From positions 1 through 64,000 of the forward strand of contig NZ_WEHU01000006.1 in NCBI RefSeq assembly GCF_009183415.1: 64,000 nucleotides of DNA. The letters run 5' to 3'. The translations under genes were made by a program, and so were the position numbers. The notes under the pieces were generated by a model. The model worked only from the letters and a program-made list of their open reading frames with translations, did no database searches and was not told where the DNA came from. This stretch comes from Bacillus sp. B1-b2. Its GTDB lineage: Bacteria > Bacillota > Bacilli > Bacillales > Cytobacillaceae. Below, in pieces: positions 33,430 through 43,592 of this stretch. The stretch's first letter is position 1. Each line of letters opens with the position of its first letter.

Positions 33430-35129
33430 TGGATAAAAATTTAATGAAGCTTACCGGAATCAAGCCGATTCTAGCTACAATTGGAATTTTAACTGTTATG
33501 GAGGGATTCGCTATTATTCTGCTTGCCACATGGCTTGCAGATATAATAGCCTCTTTATATAACGGAGTTGCAATTCAAGAACAATATGGAAAAATCCTAT
33601 TGTTCTTGTTGGCATTTTTAGGACGTCACCTAGCACACACTATCCAACAAAATATAGCTACTAATTTCGCAGAGAAAACAAGCAAAGAATTACGATCTAC
33701 ACTTGTTAAAAAGCTGTTTGAACTTGGTCCGAAATATACCAAAAAACATGGTAGTGGAAACATTTCAACACTTGTTTTAGAAGGAATTACACAATACAAA
33801 ACATACTTAGAACTATTCCTTCCTAGAATGCTGGCTACTGGAATTGTTCCTGGAATGATTATTCTTTATGTCTATTGGAACGATTGGCTATCAGGTGTAA
33901 TCTTAACTGTTACAATGCCCATTCTCATTGGATTTCTAATCTTAGTTGGGATGGCCGCAAGCAGTCAGATGGACAGACAATTAGCTACGTATAAAATACT
34001 ATCCAACCACTTCTTAGATTCATTAAGAGGATTAGAAACACTAAAGTTTTTAGGGAGAAGTAAACAGCATAAAGGTAATATTGAAAAGGTTAGTGAGCAA
34101 TATCGTAAAGCAACAATGAAAACATTACGTTTAGCTTTTCTTTCCTCTTTTTCCTTAGATTTTTTCACTTCTCTTTCTGTGGCTGTTGTTGCTGTAAACT
34201 TAGGGCTACGCTTAATCAATGGAGACTTAGTATTGCTCCCAGCCTTAATGATTTTAATACTGGCGCCTGAATTTTTCTTACCTGTTCGTATGGTGGGAGC
34301 TGATTTCCATGCTACTTTAGATGGAAAAGAGGCTGGCGAATCCATTCAGAAAATACTAAAGGAAGAAACAGCTCTTGCAAATGGAACAACGGCTATTCCT
34401 TTCATTAGTACGTCTTCTCTTTTGTTTCAGGGAGTAGAATTTCAACATAATGCAGAGGAAGAACCTACCTTAAAGAATCTTCAATTTTCTATTGAAGGCT
34501 TTAAAAAAATCGGAATTGTAGGCGAAAGTGGAGCTGGAAAATCTACACTAATAGATTTACTTAGTGGTTTTAATGCGCATACCAATGGAACTATTTCTGT
34601 CAATGGAGTCACTATTCCTAATCTTATGACAGACGCATGGAGACAGCATACAACCTATATTCCTCAATCTCCTTATATTTACAGCATGAGTTTACGAGAT
34701 AATATAGCATTCTACCGTCCTAAAGCATCTGATGAAGAAATAATCTCAGCATTAAAGGCCACTGGCTTATATGATGTGTATCAAGCTTTACCAAATGGAT
34801 TGGATGAAACGTTAGGAGATGGAGGACGAACATTAAGTGGAGGTCAAGAGCAAAGAGTCGCCTTAGCTCGTGCCTTTCTAACAAATCGTAGCATCATGTT
34901 GCTTGATGAACCAACCTCTCACCTAGATATTGAAACAGAATTTGAATTAAAGGAAATGATGCTCCCCTTATTGGAAGACAAGTTAGTTTTTCTTGCTACA
35001 CACCGCCTTCATTGGATGAAGGATATGGATTATATATTAGTTCTAGATCACGGTACGATTGTCGAAAAGGGAACACACTCTGATCTTATCGCAGCAAAAG
35101 GCTATTATTATAGCCTATTACAACAGTAA
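33429..35129 (+). CDS. cydC: Cysteine/glutathione-type ABC exporter for bd oxidase assembly, CydC (B. subtilis naming)
   Basis: The 566-residue half-transporter has six predicted membrane segments and an ATPase with Walker A GESGAGKST, signature LSGGQEQR and Walker B IMLLDEPTSHLD. With the next gene it forms the heterodimeric exporter that E. coli uses for thiol export and that is needed to assemble cytochrome bd. In E. coli naming this subunit corresponds to CydD. It is the third gene of the operon. Confidence 0.93.
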   Translation: MDKNLMKLTGIKPILATIGILTVMEGFAIILLATWLADIIASLYNGVAIQEQYGKILLFLLAFLGRHLAHTIQQNIATNFAEKTSKELRSTLVKKLFELGPKYTKKHGSGNISTLVLEGITQYKTYLELFLPRMLATGIVPGMIILYVYWNDWLSGVILTVTMPILIGFLILVGMAASSQMDRQLATYKILSNHFLDSLRGLETLKFLGRSKQHKGNIEKVSEQYRKATMKTLRLAFLSSFSLDFFTSLSVAVVAVNLGLRLINGDLVLLPALMILILAPEFFLPVRMVGADFHATLDGKEAGESIQKILKEETALANGTTAIPFISTSSLLFQGVEFQHNAEEEPTLKNLQFSIEGFKKIGIVGESGAGKSTLIDLLSGFNAHTNGTISVNGVTIPNLMTDAWRQHTTYIPQSPYIYSMSLRDNIAFYRPKASDEEIISALKATGLYDVYQALPNGLDETLGDGGRTLSGGQEQRVALARAFLTNRSIMLLDEPTSHLDIETEFELKEMMLPLLEDKLVFLATHRLHWMKDMDYILVLDHGTIVEKGTHSDLIAAKGYYYSLLQQ

Positions 35130-35143
35130 GGAGGGAAACTCAA

Positions 35144-36871
35144 ATGAATGATAATAAATGGATTACTCCATTTCTAAAAGGCAATATCAGTCGCATACTT
35201 CTTATCCTTTTCTTGAGCATCCTTGCCTTACTCACAGCTGCGATGCTCACCTTTACTTCTGGTTTTCTTATTAGTAAGTCAGCTATTCCTGTTGAAAATA
35301 TCTTGATGGTTTATGTTCCAATTGTAGGAGTTCGTACATTTGGTGTGAGCCGTGCCGTATTCAGCTATTTAGAAAAATTAGCAGGACATAATACAGTTCT
35401 TCGTATTCTATCGAAAATGCGTATTCGCTTATTTGGTATATTAGAACCTCAAGCACTATTTCTAAAAAGCCGCTTTAAGATGGGAGATATGCTCGGAATT
35501 TTAGCTGATGATATTGAGCAATTGCAAAATATATATCTACGAACTATTTTTCCGACCTTTGCCACTACAGTAATGTATTTACTCGTAATCTGCGCCATTG
35601 GAATTCTCGATCTTCCCTTTGCTCTCTTAATGGCTTTCTATCTTGGTTTGCTGTTATTCGTTTCCCCTCTTCTTTCTCTTTTTTTAATGAAGAAGAAACA
35701 AGTGGAATTTAAGCAACGTCGGAACGGCTTATATCAGAGCCTGACAGATAGTATATTAGGAATTAGTGATTGGGTAATAAGTGGTCGTTCTGATTACTTT
35801 ATTAAAGATTATGAAAAGGAAGAAGAAAAAGTTGCTCTTATTAGTCATCAGTTAGTGCTTTTTACTAGATGGAGAAATTTCACTTCTCAAATAGTCGCAG
35901 TCTTAATCATTGTTTCTCTTATCTTTTGGTCAAGCCAAGAGTATTTAGAAGGACATATTCCCGTTACACTAATTGCTGCCATTATTCTTGTAGCGCTGCC
36001 TATTCTAGAATCCTTTCTAGTAGTTTCAGATGCTTTTGAGAAGCTACCTGCTTATCAAGACTCTTTGACACGATTAAAGAAACTACAGGCTCCTCCGAGT
36101 GTGAGCCAGCATACAACAGCACAAAGAGTATTAGACGAGGATGGAGAAATTAAGCTAGAGCATGTTTCTTATCGTTATCATGAAGAGGGAGCCTTTTCCG
36201 TAGAGGATGCTTGCCTTCATATTCCTAAAGGGAAAAAAATCGCATTAATTGGTCGAAGTGGTGCTGGAAAATCTACTCTACTTAAATTGATTCAAGGAGT
36301 AATAGAGCCCACATCTGGAAGTGTAACCTTTAATGGTGAACCTGCATCTTTATTTGCCGAGGATTCTTCTACTCTACTTTCTGTTTTAAACCAAAATCCT
36401 CATTTATTTGATACTACTTTACGAAACAACATCCTTGTAGGTGTTGAAAATGCTTCGGATGAACGTTTAAGAGAGGTTATTAAATTAGCTCAATTAGAGG
36501 AACTAGTGCAACAGTTACCGAGCGGGATAGATACATTTATGCAAGAAACAGGACAACGTTTCTCAGGTGGAGAAAGACAAAGAGTGGCACTAGCTAGGAT
36601 TCTGCTGCAGAATACCCCTATTGTACTTATGGACGAACCCAATGCTAGCCTTGATCCAAAAACAGAAAAAGAATTACTAAAAACAATTTTTTCTGCTTTG
36701 AGTGGAAAAACGATTATATGGATTACTCATCATTTAGTTGGAGTAGAAGAAATGGATGAAATTTTATTTATGGATGAGGGAAAAATCATTTTGAGAGGGA
36801 CTCACCAAGAATTATTAACAAATAGCACTAGATATCAGCAGCTATACGCTTTAGATCATCCAGAATTCTGA
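35144..36871 (+). CDS. cydD: ABC exporter partner CydD (B. subtilis naming)
   Basis: The 575-residue half-transporter has six membrane segments, Walker A GRSGAGKST, signature FSGGERQR and Walker B PIVLMDEPNASLD. It is the heterodimer partner of the preceding gene. Start ATG lies behind AGGAGGG, 14 bases after the previous stop. A terminator closes the cyd operon. Confidence 0.93.
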   Translation: MNDNKWITPFLKGNISRILLILFLSILALLTAAMLTFTSGFLISKSAIPVENILMVYVPIVGVRTFGVSRAVFSYLEKLAGHNTVLRILSKMRIRLFGILEPQALFLKSRFKMGDMLGILADDIEQLQNIYLRTIFPTFATTVMYLLVICAIGILDLPFALLMAFYLGLLLFVSPLLSLFLMKKKQVEFKQRRNGLYQSLTDSILGISDWVISGRSDYFIKDYEKEEEKVALISHQLVLFTRWRNFTSQIVAVLIIVSLIFWSSQEYLEGHIPVTLIAAIILVALPILESFLVVSDAFEKLPAYQDSLTRLKKLQAPPSVSQHTTAQRVLDEDGEIKLEHVSYRYHEEGAFSVEDACLHIPKGKKIALIGRSGAGKSTLLKLIQGVIEPTSGSVTFNGEPASLFAEDSSTLLSVLNQNPHLFDTTLRNNILVGVENASDERLREVIKLAQLEELVQQLPSGIDTFMQETGQRFSGGERQRVALARILLQNTPIVLMDEPNASLDPKTEKELLKTIFSALSGKTIIWITHHLVGVEEMDEILFMDEGKIILRGTHQELLTNSTRYQQLYALDHPEF

Positions 36872-36917
36872 AATATAGGATTCATCATCAACAAATTAGT
36901 AGCAGAAACGAAGAAAA

Positions 36918-36967
36918 ACCCGTACTATCGGCAATGGAAAATATCCTAAATAGTACGGGTCTTTTTA
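36918..36967 (+). terminator. Terminator of cydABCD
   Basis: ACCCGTACTAT pairs exactly with ATAGTACGGGT, followed by CTTTTTATT. Confidence 0.85.
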
Positions 36968-37063
36968 TTGGCAACATATAGGGTAACAGCCTACTCACTT
37001 ATCCTATAAAAAGACAAACAGACGCTTCTCCAAACGAATCTTTTATAAAACTACAGACCTATA

Positions 37064-37963
37064 CTAAGTTGTGACCATCTTTCCTCCATTTACATGGATT
37101 ACTTCCCCTGTCACGTATCCTGAATCATCTGATGCTAGATAAACGTAAGCTGGTGCTAGCTCAAATGGCTGTCCGGCTCTTTTCATAGGGGCATCTGTAC
37201 CGAATTTCATTACTTGTTTCTCAGAAAAGCTTGCTGGAATTAAAGGTGTCCAAAAAGCACCTGGTGCTACTGCATTAACCCGTATTTTCTTTTCTATTAA
37301 AGATAAGGAAAGAGACCTTGTTAGGGTGACAATAGCTCCTTTAGTTGCAGAGTAGTCAATCAGTTCTTTCATACCTGCATATGCTGTGATGGAGGCTGTA
37401 TTAATTATCGTGCTTCCTTCTTTTAAGTATGGTAAAACGGCTTTGATTAAGTAAAAAAAAGAAAAAATATTTGTACTAAACGTATGCTCAAGTTGCTCTT
37501 TTGTAATATCTAAAATGCTTTTTTGAACATATTGTACACCATGGTTATTGACTAGAATGTCTATTTTTCCAAAGTGCTGTAATACTTTTTTTACTACATA
37601 AGTAGAATTTTCTTCCATTGTTAAATCTGCGGGTATAAGAAGACACTCTCCACCTAACTCTTTAATTCTTTGCTCTGTCTCTTGTGCATCTCGGTGCTCA
37701 TTTAGATAGACTATTGCTACCTTAGCTCCTTCTTTTACATAAGCGTAAGAAACAGCTCTGCCTATACCACTATCACCACCAGTAATAATAGCAACCTTAC
37801 TTTTAAGCTTGTTGCTACTTTTATAGTTTGGGTTCTCAGAAATTGGTCTAGGGTTCATTTCATATTCAAAGCCTGGCATTCTATTCTGGTGCTGTGGTGG
37901 AAAAGCAATTGGGACATTCTTTGTTACTTTCTTTTGACTATAGTAGGGGTATTCTGGGTACAT
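37064..37963 (-). CDS. SDR family oxidoreductase (general stress protein 39 type)
   Basis: The 299-residue protein has an N-terminal extension (MYPEYPYYSQKK...PEYEMNPRPI type), then the NAD(P) motif ITGGDSGIGRAV, NNHGVQY, the catalytic Ser (NTASITAYAG) and YSATK, and the C-terminal HVNGGKMVTT. It resembles the YdaD/YhxC group of SigB-dependent dehydrogenases of Bacillus; the substrate is unknown. The second ATG (37963) is chosen because AGGAGG lies 9 bases before it; the first is adjacent to that site. Confidence 0.85.
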   Translation of the reverse strand: MYPEYPYYSQKKVTKNVPIAFPPQHQNRMPGFEYEMNPRPISENPNYKSSNKLKSKVAIITGGDSGIGRAVSYAYVKEGAKVAIVYLNEHRDAQETEQRIKELGGECLLIPADLTMEENSTYVVKKVLQHFGKIDILVNNHGVQYVQKSILDITKEQLEHTFSTNIFSFFYLIKAVLPYLKEGSTIINTASITAYAGMKELIDYSATKGAIVTLTRSLSLSLIEKKIRVNAVAPGAFWTPLIPASFSEKQVMKFGTDAPMKRAGQPFELAPAYVYLASDDSGYVTGEVIHVNGGKMVTT

Positions 37964-38084
37964 GTTATCCATCCTCCTCTAGGCTATACTTTGTTACATT
38001 ATGTGAGGAAGTTAATAATGTGCTTATCCATGATATTTTCTATAAGACTTGTGAGTGGTATGCTACATGGAAATTACTACTTTG

Positions 38085-38561
38085 TTAATGAATAACATCT
38101 GCTACCATTGCTTCAGTAACTGTTACTAAGTCTGAAACCGCTAATTCCATTTGCAGCCCAATTTTCCCACCACTTACAACAATGGTGTTAAGTTCTTTTG
38201 CGGTTTGATCTATAATAGTCTCATATTTCTTCTTCATACCGACTGGTGAACAACCACCACGTATATATCCTGTTAGTTTTTGTATATCTTTAACAGGAAC
38301 CATTTCTACTTTTTTAGCTTGAACCACTTTTGCTGCCTTCTTTAAATCAAGCTCTGCTTCAACAGGTATGATAAAAACATAATTTTCTTTTGAAGCGTCT
38401 CCTAACACTAATGTTTTATATACCATCTTAACCTCTTTTTCTATTTTTTCTGCTACAGAAATGCCATCAATCTTTCCATCCTTATTTTCGTAGGTATAAA
38501 TTGTGTATGGAATTTTTGCTCCATCTAAAATTCTCATTGCATTTGTCTTTGCGGTAGCCAT
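38085..38561 (-). CDS. ybaK: Cys-tRNA(Pro)/Cys-tRNA(Cys) deacylase YbaK/EbsC
   Basis: The 158-residue protein begins with TNAMRILDGAKIPYTIYTYE and contains KTLVLGDASKENYVFIIPVEAELDLKKAAK, TGYIRGGCSPVGMKKKYETIID. It is the YbaK fold that hydrolyses mischarged Cys-tRNA(Pro). The conserved lysine and GGCSP motif are present. It is a single gene; the start lies behind GAAGG. Confidence 0.92.
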   Translation of the reverse strand: MATAKTNAMRILDGAKIPYTIYTYENKDGKIDGISVAEKIEKEVKMVYKTLVLGDASKENYVFIIPVEAELDLKKAAKVVQAKKVEMVPVKDIQKLTGYIRGGCSPVGMKKKYETIIDQTAKELNTIVVSGGKIGLQMELAVSDLVTVTEAMVADVIH

Positions 38562-38706
38562 TTTGATCCTTCTTTCCGTTCTTTTCTGTCTATTATAACG
38601 CAGAAGAAGAAGTGATAATAATCAAAAACCTGTGACATTTTACGAACATAATGCCCAATTATTCATATAGTATGAGAAAATGTACAATTCTGTTGGGAGG
38701 ATTATA

Positions 38707-39429
38707 ATGAAACCAAGCTACCAAGATGCACTAGCCTATTATGGGATAAGTGGTGCACACCCAGGAGGACTAACCTTAACAAAATTTTTATTAGAGCAAG
38801 AAAGCATCACACATCAAACAGCTATTCTTGATGGAGGTTGTGGTACGGGGCAAACATCTGCCTTTATTAAGAAACATTATCCTTGTTCTGTAACAAGTAT
38901 TGATTACCATCCTACCATGGTGGAAAGAGCAAGAAACCGATTTACAAATGAGAACTTACCTATAACATTAGTGCAAGGCAGCTTAGAAAAAATCCCTTTC
39001 CCTTCCAATAGCTTTGATCTTGTTTTAGTGGAATCTGTTCTTATTTTCACTAATTGTCAACATTCACTTAGAGAAATAAATCGTGTACTAAAACCAAATG
39101 GAGTATTGTTAACCTTAGAGATGACTGCAGAGCAACCATTAAGCCATGTAGAGCAGAAGAATATGTGTGAAGTCTATGGAATAGATAGAGTCTATACAGA
39201 AAAGGAATGGGTTAATCAGATGAAACATGCTGGATTCTCACAAGTAGAAGTAAAAATGGCTCATTCTGTTTTTTCTCATATGCTTGCAGGTTTAGAAGGT
39301 GAAGAAGAAGGCATGGATACAACAGTTCCCGTTAACTTAGATTTAGAAGGTAAGCTAATGGAACACTCTCATATCCTTTACACCTATGGAAATATTATTG
39401 GCTATAGAGTATATAGAGCAGTAAACTAG
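38707..39429 (+). CDS. Class I SAM-dependent methyltransferase
   Basis: The 240-residue protein starts MKPSYQDALAYYGISGAHPGGLTLTK at 38707 behind GGGAGG. SAM-binding: AILDGGCGTGQTSAFI (motif I, about 47-62), SIDYHPTMVERAR, QGSLEKIPFPSNSFDLVLVESVLIF. This is the methyltransferase-11/UbiE-like fold. The acceptor substrate is unknown; the context (ybaK divergent) says nothing. Confidence 0.85.
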   Translation: MKPSYQDALAYYGISGAHPGGLTLTKFLLEQESITHQTAILDGGCGTGQTSAFIKKHYPCSVTSIDYHPTMVERARNRFTNENLPITLVQGSLEKIPFPSNSFDLVLVESVLIFTNCQHSLREINRVLKPNGVLLTLEMTAEQPLSHVEQKNMCEVYGIDRVYTEKEWVNQMKHAGFSQVEVKMAHSVFSHMLAGLEGEEEGMDTTVPVNLDLEGKLMEHSHILYTYGNIIGYRVYRAVN

Positions 39430-39828
39430 CTAATTTTTGGCCATTTACATGGCCAGAATGCCACTTTGTTGAAAAAAGAATATGTCCATTAAATGCAAAT
39501 AATTTATGTGACATTAGTCTGTTGAGAACTTGCATAGATAATGAACTAATCGAATAGGGGGATGATTTCCGTTACAGGGATTCGCTTTTCGTGTGGGCTC
39601 GCTCTGAGCCGCGATCTGCCCATGCCCTGCAAGGTCTCACTCCTGGAACGTAGATTATCTGGATATAAACCCCACTCAATCTTTCTCCATTACTTCTACC
39701 TCAAGCTGATGCGATAGATCTATGTGATATGTTAGTTTTTGTAAGTTTTTCGTTGGTCAACCTATTCGAAAGGGATAGAAGACTTACAACTGTTTCCTTA
39801 CAAAAACCAATATTATCGCATCGATTTT
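39430..39828. other. Intergenic region with a degenerate dispersed repeat and a long inverted repeat
   Basis: No gene is visible. The region holds the repeat at 39564-39646. GATGCGATA (39708-39716) and a GTTTTTGTAAG segment (39735-39745) are mirrored by CTTACAAAAAC (39797-39807) and TATCGCATC (39814-39822), an imperfect long hairpin of about 115 bases next to the following gene's 3' end. Confidence 0.5.
39564..39646 (+). repeat. Degenerate dispersed repeat, copy 1
   Basis: The stretch starting TTTCCGTTACAGGG, with CGCTTTTCGTGTGGGCTCGC, CTGAGCCGC and TGCAAGGTCTCAC, is more G+C-rich than its surroundings. It reappears in inverse orientation at 48801-48870. It resembles, from memory, a widespread Bacillaceae intergenic repeat beginning TTTCCGTTCCAGG. 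Confidence 0.6.
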
Positions 39829-40728
39829 CTACGCTTTTAATAAGGACTTATGAATCCATATAGCTGCTTGTGAACCTTCTCCCATTGCAATGGTTACCTG
39901 TTCTGAGTGTGCAACAACATCTCCCGCAGCCCAAACACCTTCTATATTTGTCATTTTAGTTCGGGGATGCACTTTAATATGGTTATTATCCAATACCTCA
40001 ACCCCTAGTTGGACAGCCAAATCCGATCGCACTTTGTTTCCACCAAAGGCAATAAAACTATGGTTTGTTTCAATTACTAGATCATTCTCTAATGCAAAAC
40101 CTCTAATTTCGGGGCCTTTTGCTATCACACGCTTTATTGTCTGTTCGTAAATGGGAATATCATGTTTAGATAGCTCTTCACGTAAGTTTTTTTCTATCTC
40201 TTCTCCGCCATGATTAATATAGATTAATTCCTTCGTCCAATACAATAGAGTAATAGCCATATTTGCTCCAACACTACCATTACCTATCACCACTGTTTTC
40301 TTACCTTGCACTTCATAGCCATCACAATCTGGGCATAAATAGACACTAACCCCTAAACATGGGAAAAGTTCCTGTAAGGGAGGGATATGATCAAGTACAC
40401 CTGTAGCTATTAACAATTTTCTAGAGCTAAAAGTATCTTTCACTGTCTTAACCGAAAAAAAGCTATCTACTTTCTTTACAGATTCTACTGAGTCTTTTAG
40501 AAATTGGACATCTAAGGATTCAGCTTGCTGTCTCCCAATATTTCTTAGCTCTTCACCACTCACTCCATCTGGATAACCTAAAATATTATGATAGCTTTTA
40601 CAAAGAGTAGACCTTCCATCTTCCTTATCTATTACTAATACTTCATGGTTATATCTGCCTAATTGAATAGCTGCTTGAAGACCCGCTATTCCGCCACCAA
40701 TAATTATACAATCAAAGATATGGTTCAT
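39829..40728 (-). CDS. Thioredoxin reductase-like FAD/NAD(P)-dependent oxidoreductase
   Basis: The 299-residue flavoprotein has FAD motif IIIGGGIAGLQAAIQLGRY (8-26), the redox pair CPDC (132-135), NAD(P) motif VIGNGSVGANMA and the C-terminal GVWAAGDVVAHSEQVTIAMGEGSQAA. These match the TrxB fold. The protein is shorter than TrxB (about 316), and the CPDC pair differs from the usual CATC, so the partner may not be thioredoxin; it could serve a thioredoxin-like protein or act as a stand-alone reductase. Confidence 0.82.
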   Translation of the reverse strand: MNHIFDCIIIGGGIAGLQAAIQLGRYNHEVLVIDKEDGRSTLCKSYHNILGYPDGVSGEELRNIGRQQAESLDVQFLKDSVESVKKVDSFFSVKTVKDTFSSRKLLIATGVLDHIPPLQELFPCLGVSVYLCPDCDGYEVQGKKTVVIGNGSVGANMAITLLYWTKELIYINHGGEEIEKNLREELSKHDIPIYEQTIKRVIAKGPEIRGFALENDLVIETNHSFIAFGGNKVRSDLAVQLGVEVLDNNHIKVHPRTKMTNIEGVWAAGDVVAHSEQVTIAMGEGSQAAIWIHKSLLKA

Positions 40729-40810
40729 TCCTTCTTCTCCTTTCTAGAGCATTCAACGAGTTATTTACTTATTGTAAGCAAGTACACTCTTCTTATTCCC
40801 TCCTACATAT

Positions 40811-40853
40811 AAAAAAAGGAATGTTTGCGAGCAGTCTCACAAACATTCCTTTT
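40811..40853 (-). terminator. Terminator of the GH4 gene
   Basis: AAGGAATGTTTG pairs with CAAACATTCCTT and is followed on the minus strand by TTTTTTT. Confidence 0.85.
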
Positions 40854-40855
40854 AT

Positions 40856-42196
40856 CTAAGCTAACACTTCATCTTTAAAAAATAGTGGTAAATGCTCTTT
40901 ATGTGCTTCTAACATTTCATCTAAAATTTCTTTTGCCACCTTATCTGATGGTAGTAGTGGATTAATGGTCATTGCGAGTAAAGCTGTATGATAATTTCCG
41001 GTTACTGCTGCTTCAGCTGCTACTCTTTCAAAAGATTTAATTTGTTGAACAAGACCACGAACAGCTACAGGAAGATCTCCAATAGCGATTGGTTTTGGAC
41101 CTTCTTTTGTAATAATAGAGCTAATTTCTACTGCCGAATCATCAGGAATGCTAGCTATAGCTCCATTATTTATCGTATTAACAGGCTGTATATCTCTTCT
41201 ATCATTGTACATAGAATCAATTAAACTACATGCTGCATCACTGTAATAAGCTCCCCCACGTTTTTCTAATTGTGGCGGTTTAATTTCTAAATTTTCATCT
41301 TTATATAACTCAAAAAGTTCTTTTTCTAGTTTTTGAACTACTTCTGCTCTTGTACCCTGTAGTTCTGCTTCTTCTAGCTCACTTTGCAGCATTTCTGCTT
41401 GTTTATAGTAATAGCGATGATAACCACATGGAATTGCTCCTAAAGCTTTTATAAAGTCTGGTTCCCAATCAATTGCCGCTATATTTTTCATTGTATCACT
41501 CTCATGTTTTGACATTGCCTCTAAAAAGTCAGAGGTAATGTTCTTACCATCTAAAAATACGTTTAACCCATAAACCATATGATTTAATCCAGCAAAGTCC
41601 ACTCTTACTCTTTCTGATTCTACTTTTAAGATCTTAGCAATACCCATTTGTGTAGAAATAGGAACATTGCAAAGCCCTACTATTCTTTTCCAATTACTAT
41701 GACGAAGAACAGCCTCTGTTACCATACCTGCTGGATTAGTGAAGTTAATCAGCCAAGCATTTGGACATAGCTCTTCCATGTCTTTCACAATATCTAGGAT
41801 GACGGGAATGGTACGTAAGCCTTTGAAAAGACCTCCTGGACCATTTGTTTCTTGACCAATTACATTATATTTCAAAGGAATTCTTTCATCTTTTGCTCTA
41901 GCTGCTAATAAACCTACTCTAAATTGTGTTGTAACAAAATCAGCATCCTTCAAAGCTGCTCTTCTATCAAGTGTTAAATGAATTTCAATTGGTAAACCTG
42001 CCTTCTTGACCATTCTTTTAGCTAGATTTCCAACAATGTTTAATTTTTCTTCTCCTTCAGGGATATCAACTAACCAAAGCTCGCGAACTGGTAATGAATC
42101 ATATCGTTTAATAAATCCTTCTACTAATTCTGGTGTATAACTAGAGCCTCCACCAATGGTAACAATCTTAATTCCTTCTCCCATACCAATCGCCAT
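40856..42196 (-). CDS. licH: 6-phospho-beta-glucosidase, GH4 family (LicH-like)
   Basis: The 446-residue NAD- and Mn-dependent glycosidase has the Rossmann start [21 protein letters not shown] and the metal/catalytic motif GLCNVPIS with [29 protein letters not shown] also marks GH4. It hydrolyses phosphorylated beta-glucosides such as cellobiose 6-phosphate. The usual PTS genes (licBCA) do not accompany it here. The ATG at 42196 has an AAAAGGA at 7 bases; the ATG at 42184 is an alternative. The specificity within GH4 is inferred. Confidence 0.85.
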   Translation of the reverse strand: MAIGMGEGIKIVTIGGGSSYTPELVEGFIKRYDSLPVRELWLVDIPEGEEKLNIVGNLAKRMVKKAGLPIEIHLTLDRRAALKDADFVTTQFRVGLLAARAKDERIPLKYNVIGQETNGPGGLFKGLRTIPVILDIVKDMEELCPNAWLINFTNPAGMVTEAVLRHSNWKRIVGLCNVPISTQMGIAKILKVESERVRVDFAGLNHMVYGLNVFLDGKNITSDFLEAMSKHESDTMKNIAAIDWEPDFIKALGAIPCGYHRYYYKQAEMLQSELEEAELQGTRAEVVQKLEKELFELYKDENLEIKPPQLEKRGGAYYSDAACSLIDSMYNDRRDIQPVNTINNGAIASIPDDSAVEISSIITKEGPKPIAIGDLPVAVRGLVQQIKSFERVAAEAAVTGNYHTALLAMTINPLLPSDKVAKEILDEMLEAHKEHLPLFFKDEVLA

Positions 42197-42333
42197 CCTT
42201 TCATCCTTTTGAAATCCTTTTCAACTTCCTCCTTTACCATACTTTTTTGTGTACTCTTAGTAAATAGAAGAACCAAGTTTTGTACTATTTTACATTTCGT
42301 GTAACCTGTTCCAATAGAAAAACATGGTGTGCC

Positions 42334-42380
42334 AAAAAAAGGCATACAGTTAAGGTTGTCTATCCCTTACTGTATGCCTT
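42334..42380 (-). terminator. Terminator overlapping the end of the exporter pair
   Basis: GGCATACAGT pairs with ACTGTATGCC with T-run on the minus strand. The stem includes the last codons and stop of the gene ending at 42360. Confidence 0.8.
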
Positions 42381-42815
42381 CTTTCTATTCGCCCTAATAA
42401 TCAACTGATTGATAACTTCTGAAAATAATAATCCCATCGCAATAGATCCTGATATTAAGAATGCTTTAGCTGCTAAGCTAACTGCTTCATAATAATCATT
42501 TTCCACAAAATTACGCATAGCATTATAAGCCATTCCACCTGGAACTAAAGGAATAATACCTGCCACACTGAAAACAATCACAGGTGTTTTATACCATCTT
42601 GCAAATATTTGGCTAATTAGTGCCACTAAGAAAGCCCCTACTAGTGTTGCTAATACTTCATCCATATGGAAGTAGACAATTAACCAGTAAGCAAGCCATC
42701 CTAACATACCAATAAATCCACATTGAATTAGCATCTTACGGGGAATATGAAAGATAATACCAAAACCAAATGTAGCTGCAAAACTCGTTATTGCTTGTGC
42801 TATAAAATCATTCAT
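42360..42815 (-). CDS. Threonine/serine exporter, ThrE C-terminal half (DUF3815, YjjB-like)
   Basis: The 151-residue integral membrane protein has about five segments, with GFGIIFHIPRKMLIQCGFIGMLGWLAYWL and VAGIIPLVPGGMAYNAMRNFVEND. These are typical of the short ThrE subunit (YjjB). It follows the long subunit by 12 bases. Together the two correspond to the N- and C-terminal halves of Corynebacterium ThrE. Substrate assignment follows the family. Confidence 0.85.
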   Translation of the reverse strand: MNDFIAQAITSFAATFGFGIIFHIPRKMLIQCGFIGMLGWLAYWLIVYFHMDEVLATLVGAFLVALISQIFARWYKTPVIVFSVAGIIPLVPGGMAYNAMRNFVENDYYEAVSLAAKAFLISGSIAMGLLFSEVINQLIIRANRKKAYSKG

Positions 42816-42827
42816 TCGTGCTCTCTC

Positions 42828-43592
42828 CTAAAAAATAAAAAATGCCACAGCTATTCCTGTCCCTATTGCTGATGCTGTTAGAAATGCGTCCGCACCCTTT
42901 GAAATTCCTGATACTAAATGTCCTGCTATTAGATCTCTTACTGCATTGGTTATTAATAATCCTGGCACAAGTGGCATAACAGAGCCAATAATAATCTTGT
43001 CTGCTTCTGCGCCAAAACCTATCCATACCGATAAAAATGCAATAATTCCTATTACAAAAGAAGCAGAAAACTCTGCAAAGAATTTAATTTGAATTACTCT
43101 ATGGAAATAATTTGAGCATAAAAAACCTAACCCTCCAGCTATTAGTGCAGGAATAAAATCTTTCCATACCCCATCAAACATAATTAAAAAACATCCACTG
43201 GCAAAAGCTGCGGCCGTAATTTGCATCCAATTATTATAGGTGCATTCCTCATTTTCTACATCTTTAAGCAAATAATAGGCTTCCTTCATACTAACTGTTC
43301 CTGTACTTATTTTTCGCGATATATCATTAACTTTTACAACCTTCTCTAAGTTTGTTGTTCTATCTAATATACGATTAAGTTTTGTTTTAGTGGGCTCTGA
43401 GCCTTCTAAAGATAAAATAATGCCAGTTGGTGTAACGAAACAATCTGAATCTGTTACTCCATAGGCGACCGCTATTCGAGTCATTGTATCTTCCACTCGA
43501 TATGTTTCTCCTCCGTTTTGAAGCATAATGCTACCTGCCAACATACATATTTCCATGATGTCATAGGTTTTTTCTTTCGATAAATATGTCAT
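42828..43592 (-). CDS. Threonine/serine exporter, ThrE N-terminal half (DUF1212, YjjP-like)
   Basis: The ATG at 43592 (MTYLSKEKTYDIMEICMLAG) is chosen because GGAG lies 8 bases before it; the in-frame upstream ATG at 43673 has no ribosome-binding site. The 254-residue protein has a cytoplasmic domain (QNGGETYRVEDTMTRIAVAYG and FVTPTGIILSLEG) and about five membrane segments, including GSVMPLVPGLLITNAVRDLIAGHLVSGISKGADA. It partners the following short subunit. Confidence 0.86.
   Translation of the reverse strand: MTYLSKEKTYDIMEICMLAGSIMLQNGGETYRVEDTMTRIAVAYGVTDSDCFVTPTGIILSLEGSEPTKTKLNRILDRTTNLEKVVKVNDISRKISTGTVSMKEAYYLLKDVENEECTYNNWMQITAAAFASGCFLIMFDGVWKDFIPALIAGGLGFLCSNYFHRVIQIKFFAEFSASFVIGIIAFLSVWIGFGAEADKIIIGSVMPLVPGLLITNAVRDLIAGHLVSGISKGADAFLTASAIGTGIAVAFFIF

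Noticed and set aside
37889-38095. Plus-strand frames between the SDR and ybaK genes
   Set aside because: No ribosome-binding site; they overlap the SDR start region antisense.
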